In this document: positions 58,804 to 64,000 of the stretch, in pieces
Position numbering within the stretch: the first letter of the stretch is position 1
Layout of the letters: each line of letters opens with the position of its first letter
NCBI GenBank assembly: GCA_041684965.1
Contig: JAWLGR010000014.1
Span: forward strand, 1-64,000
From: Mariniphaga sp041684965
GTDB taxonomy: Bacteria > Bacteroidota > Bacteroidia > Bacteroidales > Prolixibacteraceae
Length of the DNA: 64,000 nucleotides
Reading direction: 5' to 3'
Notes under the pieces: generated by a model
Told to the model about the DNA's origin: nothing
Databases searched by the model: none
What the model saw: only the letters and a program-made list of their open reading frames with translations
Position numbers and translations under genes: made by a program

Positions 58804-60666
58804 CTAATTTCCGGCAGGTCCCAATGTTCCACCTTCATTATAATTCTGGATATTTTCCACGTTGTATTTTCCGACTCCTTTTACCATTAAGGAATTCAAT
58901 TCATTCAGGTAGTTTTGGTAAACACCTCGTGGCGTGGTATTGTATTTTGTGGCAATGGAGGCAGCCATACCTGTCACTTCACCCATCATTCCGGTTGTTC
59001 GCATTACCCTCACAGTTCCAAGTGCAACATGGGTAACACTTATGTTTCTGCCGGCCATAAAAAGATTGTCAACATTGCGGGAGTAAAAGCAGCGGTAGGG
59101 TATAGGATAGGGATGAATTTTCTTATGAACAGCAATTGATTTAAACTCTCTGTTCGGGAAATGCTTCGTGTTATCCGGGTCGGGATAGTGAAGGTCGATT
59201 GTCCAGGTTGTTGGTGCTGATGCATCGGGATAAATTATATAATCTGTGATATCCTGCTCTGTGAGAATATGATCTCCAAGCAGCCTGCGTGATTCACGTT
59301 TGCCTGCAATATAAGCTACCCATTCCAGCCGGCGGTTCATGTATCCATCTTTCATTGAAATTGAATTTTTAAGGACCGACCAGTTGGAATATACCACCAG
59401 AAGGCCATAATCGCGGATGCGTTCAAAGTCGTATATCTGATCGAAATTCATTCCTGTTTCCCAGGTCCATTCACCCATGGTAACTTTTTCAGTATTCTGT
59501 TCATTGAATTCTACGCCATACTGAAAAACCGGGAAATCAACCGGCTTGTCTTCTTCCACTGAATACCATTGTACAGAGGACCCCATAGTCATTTTATCAG
59601 CTTTTTCAGGTGCGGTGGGCTCTCCGAATTCATTCCTGCCTTCGCGGCCCATGGCAAAATCGGCACCTGCCAGAAATCCTATTGTTCCGTCGCCTGTACA
59701 ATCAGAAAATAAAGGAGCAGAAAATGAAAGTTCCTCCGATGTTTCAATGTGTCTTGCATGTACTTCAATGATTCGGGACTTTTTCATTCTGACATTAAAT
59801 GCCCTAAAATTTGTATAAAGGGAAATGTTTTCTTCGGCCAGTACTATTTCCATTTTCTTTTCATCTTCATAAAATTCTGCAGGTTGTGCATTACCTCCGC
59901 GTGAGGGCCCAATTTCTTTTATCACATCGCCAAGTGCCGGGAATGGCTCTACATTTATTCTTCCGCCCAGATGTACCCGCACTTCCGAGCTGTTGTTTCC
60001 TCCCAATACCGGTCTGTCCTGAATAAGGGCAACTTTTAGTCCCAGCCGGGCTGCTGAAACAGCAGCTGCTGTTCCTGCAACTCCACCACCGATTACAACC
60101 AGGTCAAATTCTCCAGCTTTGCCGGGTTTAGCAGGAATGTTAAGGTGTTTCTTTCTGAATTTACTTAAACCGTTCAATTCATTTGGAGGAGGAGTATTTC
60201 CCTGTGTAAAAAAAATAGCATCAACCCGACCATTAAAACCGGTCAGATCATGCAGTACTACTTCCACTTTTTTATTGCTGATATTAATCTTTCCGGCTTC
60301 CTGCCATAACCATCCGGAACCTTCAGCCCCTAAAACAGCACCTGTTTTTTGTCCGTTAACTATTAGCTGAAATTTTCCTGGTCCTTCTCCATCGTACCAG
60401 GGAGAAGTCCAGTTGAAGGTCCGTACAAAAACCTTGTACTCTCCTGTTGAAGGAAATGTTGCAGTCGTCTTCGCATCGGCAACAGGAATGCCCATTCCAT
60501 GAGCCATTACATAAGGTGAACCCATTAAGTCCATAAACTGCTGATCGACTACCCAACCTCCTTTAATATTAAAACTTTCGGCTTCAATAAAAACCGAATG
60601 AGAATTCCTGGCCCCAATGAAGGAAAAGGAGACAGCGAGAATAATACTTAGAATTAAAGATTTCAT
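58804..60666 (-). CDS. Secreted FAD-dependent oxidoreductase with N-terminal CBM-like domain
   Basis: 620 residues with a Sec signal ending SFIGA. Residues ~25-150 resemble a carbohydrate-binding-like module (IEAESFNIKGGWVVDQQFMDLMGSPYVMAHG ... FPSTGEYKVFVRT). The FAD domain starts DLVVIGGGVAGTAAAVSAARLGLKVALIQDRPVLGGNNSSEVR, followed by the FAD-oxidored family pattern including ADFAMGREGRNEFGEPTAPEKAD. Such proteins occur in polysaccharide-use loci and are sometimes labelled xanthan lyase-like, but the reaction is unknown. The 910-nt gap beyond it holds one remnant frame and a terminator. Confidence 0.82.
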   Translation of the reverse strand: MKSLILSIILAVSFSFIGARNSHSVFIEAESFNIKGGWVVDQQFMDLMGSPYVMAHGMGIPVADAKTTATFPSTGEYKVFVRTFNWTSPWYDGEGPGKFQLIVNGQKTGAVLGAEGSGWLWQEAGKINISNKKVEVVLHDLTGFNGRVDAIFFTQGNTPPPNELNGLSKFRKKHLNIPAKPGKAGEFDLVVIGGGVAGTAAAVSAARLGLKVALIQDRPVLGGNNSSEVRVHLGGRINVEPFPALGDVIKEIGPSRGGNAQPAEFYEDEKKMEIVLAEENISLYTNFRAFNVRMKKSRIIEVHARHIETSEELSFSAPLFSDCTGDGTIGFLAGADFAMGREGRNEFGEPTAPEKADKMTMGSSVQWYSVEEDKPVDFPVFQYGVEFNEQNTEKVTMGEWTWETGMNFDQIYDFERIRDYGLLVVYSNWSVLKNSISMKDGYMNRRLEWVAYIAGKRESRRLLGDHILTEQDITDYIIYPDASAPTTWTIDLHYPDPDNTKHFPNREFKSIAVHKKIHPYPIPYRCFYSRNVDNLFMAGRNISVTHVALGTVRVMRTTGMMGEVTGMAASIATKYNTTPRGVYQNYLNELNSLMVKGVGKYNVENIQNYNEGGTLGPAGN

Positions 60667-60942
60667 TTCCGAAATTAATCAAAAGATTTATTTTTTAGTA
60701 AGTGGTCCTTTATAATCAGGTCAGTGAAAATTCATGAAAAAAAGTTATAGTTTTTTGTCTGTCGTTATTACTTGACCGGTTTGCTTCTGAAGTTTTATTA
60801 TTTAGATAAACCAAAAATAGGTAAACAGACGAAGAATGCAAACAATAAGGTATCAATGTAATTAAAACAACAGGTGCGTTTTTCTAATTTGAATCATCAG
60901 TTTCTCTTCATTCCTCCCTCAAAATAAAAACTTATATACTCT

Positions 60943-61333
60943 TCAACAGACTTCTGAGTTAAGGTATAAATTTTTCTGTTTGTCGAAAAATTGCATAAAC
61001 TCATTCCGATTTTGGTAAAATATCATGTGAAAATAACGTAATTGTATTGCTGGCACTGTTGCAGCCGGGATTGAAGAACATTCAATTATGATTCTATAAT
61101 TCCTGCCTTCCTGCAGACAAATGTTGCCGATGTATGAATTTGCAATATTTGTATAGATGGAATTACCGGTGTGGAAAGTGAACTGGAAATGTTTCTGATC
61201 GAAAGCTGATATATAAAGAATAATTGTTGAGGAGAAAAATTTAGCTCTGATATGTAAGTGGTCAGGATTCTGTTCCTTCCGGTGGTATTACTATTTTATT
61301 TTTAAAATTTGGCTTGGGGGGAGAATTCATCAT
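60943..61333 (-). pseudogene. Possible degraded gene in the 60.7-61.6 kb gap
   Basis: An ATG at 61333 opens MMNSPPKPNFKNKIVIPPEGTES before a TGA (61262). In another frame 104 codons stay open down to a TGA at 60943 and read FDQKHFQFTFHTGNSIYTNI and ANSYIGNICLQEGRNYRIII, which look protein-like. One frameshift would join the two. No family could be recognised, and an AT-rich open frame by chance remains possible. Confidence 0.35.
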
Positions 61334-61506
61334 TTTAATACTTTTGGTAAAGACCAAACTCATTTCAAAGTATTTTATCCAGCATTAATCTCGGGATGAA
61401 TTTTAAAAATGAATATTTGATGGATATAAACTAAACGGGTCCCCGTACTTGTAACAACTATTTTCTCGACGTCCAGAATCAATATCAACATGGAATTATA
61501 ATAATA

Positions 61507-61547
61507 AAAGGTGCACTGTTTTTTAACTATCTAAACAGTGCACCTTT
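61507..61547 (-). terminator. Terminator of the DUF4168 gene
   Basis: AAAGGTGCACTGTTT and AAACAGTGCACCTTT form a perfect 15-bp stem with an 11-nt loop; TATTATTAT follows on the minus strand. It starts 30 nt after the stop codon. Confidence 0.85.
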
Positions 61548-61576
61548 CATATGGTAAGAAATTATTTTTACACTTT

Positions 61577-62044
61577 TTACTCTTCAAAATGCTGCTGCAA
61601 CTTCTGAAGCAATTCTGGATTTGACTGAATTGACATGGCTATTTCCTGATAGCGCTCAGTTGTCAGTTCAGTTTCTTCGATGGCTTTTTCCATCTCCTTA
61701 TGTGCCTCCATCTGTATTTTTTCGATCTCCTGATATGCAGAAGCAAACTGTTTAAGCTCTTCTTCGCTTGCGGTTATCTCCTGTGCAGGATCCTGTTGGG
61801 CATTCAAATACTCATTAAACCGCTGGACATCTACCCCTTCCTCCTGGACAGTGTTAATCATTTCCTGCTGAACTTGCTGGTCGATTATTTGTATCTCCCT
61901 GAAAGCCAGTGCAAATTGTTTTATTTCATTATCAGAAACTTCATCAGGTTGCTGTTGGGGCATTTGCTGCGGGAGCTGGGCATTGATACCCGTTATGCCA
62001 ACTGTTAAAATAAAAAGAAAACTAATCAAATTTTTTAAAATCAT
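61577..62044 (-). CDS. DUF4168 secreted protein with internal duplication
   Basis: 155 residues with a Sec signal (MILKNLISFLFILTVGITGINA). The mature protein contains the DUF4168 unit twice: EIKQFALAFREIQIIDQQVQQEM ... RFNEYLNAQQDP and ELKQFASAYQEIEKIQMEAHKEM ... RYQEIAMSIQSNP, both helical. Function of the family unknown; periplasmic. Followed by a strong terminator; about 265 nt upstream are empty except for a TAAATTTG box (62259-62266) facing the GH95 gene. Confidence 0.82.
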   Translation of the reverse strand: MILKNLISFLFILTVGITGINAQLPQQMPQQQPDEVSDNEIKQFALAFREIQIIDQQVQQEMINTVQEEGVDVQRFNEYLNAQQDPAQEITASEEELKQFASAYQEIEKIQMEAHKEMEKAIEETELTTERYQEIAMSIQSNPELLQKLQQHFEE

Positions 62045-62311
62045 TACTATTTATTTAAAGTTCATACTTAAAAATCCTGTCTTTCATTCAAAAAAACAAA
62101 TCATGTATGCTTTATGCATCCTATTGTATGTGAAATAAACTTAATTGGAGCCAATTAAAAATTTAGTATAAGGATATATTTAAAATTATCTAGCGCCGTT
62201 TTATATTTATTCCAGTTATTATAACTGGCTGAGATCATGCTTTTCAGACGCATTTTCTTAAATTTGTATGGCATCCTGTTTGTTGTTTAAGTATTTTTAA
62301 CATATTACTTT

Positions 62312-64000
62312 ATGCATATTAACCATATTCCTTGTCTTTTTTTGTTTTTCGCATTAATGTTCTTTGTGTCCTGCGACCAGATTGTTGAACGGGAGAACAC
62401 CATTAATCCTTCATTAACTCTTTGGTACGATACGCCTGCCAATGAATGGACAGAAGCTTTGCCTTTAGGCAATGGACGCCTGGGAGCAATGGTTTTTGGG
62501 GGCATCGAGAATGAAATTATTCAATTTAATGAAGAAACACTTTGGAGTGGTCAGCCTCACAATTATGCCAATCGCGGAGCATTCAGATACCTTAATGAAT
62601 TACGCCAGCTGCTTTGGGATGGGGAACAAGAACAAGCCCACGAACTGGGAAACCAATATTTCATGTCGCAACCTGTTGGACAAATGAGCTACCAGCCATT
62701 TGGAAACATTTTTCTAAACTTCCCCGGGCATGCCGATGCGACATCCTACCGGCGCCGCCTGAATCTCAGAGATGCTGTATCCACCGTTTCATACAGGCAT
62801 GATGGTACCCGGTTCCGTAGGGAAGTATTTACTTCAGCTCCGGGGCAGGCATTAATTATCAGGCTTGAGGCTTCTGATAACAAAGGACTTAATTTCACTG
62901 CAGGACTTAATTCCCCTCATTCTGACTATGAAATTCTTGTTGAGAAAGACCAGATTATTCTCAGGGGCAAAGCCAACGACTATCATAAAGAAAAGGGCAG
63001 CGACAATTATCCCTATCCGAAAAGCAGGTTAACATTTGAAGCAAGGCTAAAAATTGAAACTGATGGAGGAGGTTTGGTTCAGTACGATGATTCCATCGGA
63101 ATTGTAAATGCGCGTAATGCAACACTTTATCTGGTAGCGGCGACAAGTTTTGTAAATTACAATAATATTAATGCCAACCCTGCTGAGCGCTGCCAGGAAT
63201 ATCTTGCCAAACTTGATGGGAAACCTTATCAGACTTTGAAAGAAGAGCATATTAGAGATTACCGATCTTTATTTAATCGTGTTTCCATTGATTTGGGAAG
63301 TTCTGATATTTCTGGCAGGACTACAGATGAGCGGTTGTTCACCTTTATTCATGATGAAGACCCAAGCCTGGTTTCGCTTCTGTTCCAGTACGGCAGGTAT
63401 CTGCTCATATCTTCTTCACGGCCGGGAACTCAGCCAGCCAATCTGCAGGGCATCTGGAATGATAAGCTGGCTCCACCTTGGGACAGCAAATACACAATTA
63501 ACATTAATACCGAGATGAATTATTGGCCTGCTGAAATGACCAATCTTTCTGAATGCGCCGAACCTTTGTTTGCAATGGTTGAAGATCTTACACAAACCGG
63601 CCAGAGGGTAGCTAAAGAACACTACAACCTGGAAGGTTGGGTTGCACACCACAATACTGATCTGTGGAGGGGAGCAGCGCCTGTTAATAATGCAAATCAT
63701 GGTATCTGGCCTACCGGGGGAGCATGGTTAAGTCAGCATCTTTGGTGGCATTACCAATACAATGGGAACAGTGGGTTTTTAAAAAACAGGGCATACCCTG
63801 TCCTGAAGGAAGCAGCGCGTTTTTTTGCCGGCTACCTGGTTCCCTGGCCTGATAATCCGGAATGGCTGGTTAGCGGACCAAGTAACAGCCCTGAATTGGG
63901 TGGTATGGTAATGGGGCCTGCAATGGATCATCAAATAATACGGGAACTTTTTTCCAACACTATTAAAGCAGCAGAGATACTGGAAGTTGATGAAGAGTTT
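62312..64000 (+). CDS. GH95-family alpha-L-fucosidase lipoprotein, 3' end outside window
   Basis: 563 codons are present and the frame is open to the last base; GH95 proteins are usually ~750-800 residues, so about 200 are missing. Lipoprotein signal with lipid Cys21 (LMFFVSC). TLWYDTPANEWTEALPLGNGRLGAMVFGG is the N-terminal super-beta-sandwich start; NINTEMNYWPAEMTNLSE holds Asn397 and Asn399, equal in spacing to the substrate-binding Asn pair of AfcA. SGPSNSPE near the end precedes the catalytic Glu area. Acts outside the inner membrane on terminal alpha-L-fucose or L-galactose, fitting the nearby sulfatase. Confidence 0.93.
   Translation, partial: MHINHIPCLFLFFALMFFVSCDQIVERENTINPSLTLWYDTPANEWTEALPLGNGRLGAMVFGGIENEIIQFNEETLWSGQPHNYANRGAFRYLNELRQLLWDGEQEQAHELGNQYFMSQPVGQMSYQPFGNIFLNFPGHADATSYRRRLNLRDAVSTVSYRHDGTRFRREVFTSAPGQALIIRLEASDNKGLNFTAGLNSPHSDYEILVEKDQIILRGKANDYHKEKGSDNYPYPKSRLTFEARLKIETDGGGLVQYDDSIGIVNARNATLYLVAATSFVNYNNINANPAERCQEYLAKLDGKPYQTLKEEHIRDYRSLFNRVSIDLGSSDISGRTTDERLFTFIHDEDPSLVSLLFQYGRYLLISSSRPGTQPANLQGIWNDKLAPPWDSKYTININTEMNYWPAEMTNLSECAEPLFAMVEDLTQTGQRVAKEHYNLEGWVAHHNTDLWRGAAPVNNANHGIWPTGGAWLSQHLWWHYQYNGNSGFLKNRAYPVLKEAARFFAGYLVPWPDNPEWLVSGPSNSPELGGMVMGPAMDHQIIRELFSNTIKAAEILEVDEEF

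Overview
The window reads as a chromosomal segment of a Bacteroidota bacterium, most likely of the Marinilabiliales/Prolixibacteraceae type (inference, no taxonomic search was possible). Signs of this are: promoters of the form TTTG-19 nt-TAnnTTTG; many SPII lipoproteins; a fused SecDF; a C-terminal type IX secretion (T9SS) sorting domain; SusD-free but CAZyme- and sulfatase-rich accessory DNA; and family architectures usual in this phylum (DUF5916, DUF4168, TIGR02757, baeRF, GH95).

Layout. (1) 1-1.6 kb: end of an outer-membrane barrel gene, a split-barrel flavoprotein and a DUF493 gene. (2) 1.7-13.4 kb: an accessory island. It carries cargo (S41 peptidase lipoprotein, PLP decarboxylase coupled to an MddA-type methyltransferase, an AraC regulator, a vanadium-haloperoxidase-like lipoprotein, a T9SS-exported propeller protein, a PAS-LuxR regulator) set among wrecks of mobile DNA: a serine-recombinase tail, an hsdR head, a GNAT pseudogene, two broken YefM/YoeB modules and one intact module. 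Three copies of the tRNA-Asn terminator plus the tRNA 3' tip punctuate it, which looks like serial integration at the tRNA-Asn 3' end. (3) 13.4-13.8 kb: tRNA-Asn(GTT), preceded in its own transcript by four 55-bp tandem copies of its 5' half, each with an 18-nt palindrome in place of the D-loop. (4) 13.8-28 kb: housekeeping genes (DUF58, trxA, dnaE, HIT, greA, ahcY, recQ, tatC, lptB, tRNA-Glu, rpsT, radC). (5) 28-34.9 kb: a tightly overlapping seven-gene operon with two polysaccharide deacetylases, a FemAB-like protein, an adenylation enzyme, a carrier protein and two GNAT-like proteins. It looks like a carrier-protein-dependent surface-glycan modification system and is the best candidate here for an undescribed pathway. 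(6) 35-44.7 kb: upp, a ferredoxin-NADP-type reductase, a tRNA methyltransferase-TIGR02757-ABC ATPase-TatA operon, secDF, a retropepsin-like protein and mdh. (7) 44.8-64 kb: envelope and catabolic genes, including DUF5916, a sulfatase with two PHP-fold lipoproteins, baeRF, a PhoD-like phosphatase, CstA, an FAD oxidoreductase, DUF4168 and the first 563 codons of a GH95 alpha-L-fucosidase running off the window.

Features that ordinary annotation would miss are: the tRNA-derived tandem leader; two intergenic elements built from 11-bp repeats in opposed arrays (around 19.1 and 51.7 kb); a haloperoxidase homologue that has lost three vanadate-site residues; a PHP paralogue that has lost its Asp-His motif; a Rieske-like lipoprotein without its histidines; and several gene remnants below normal ORF length.
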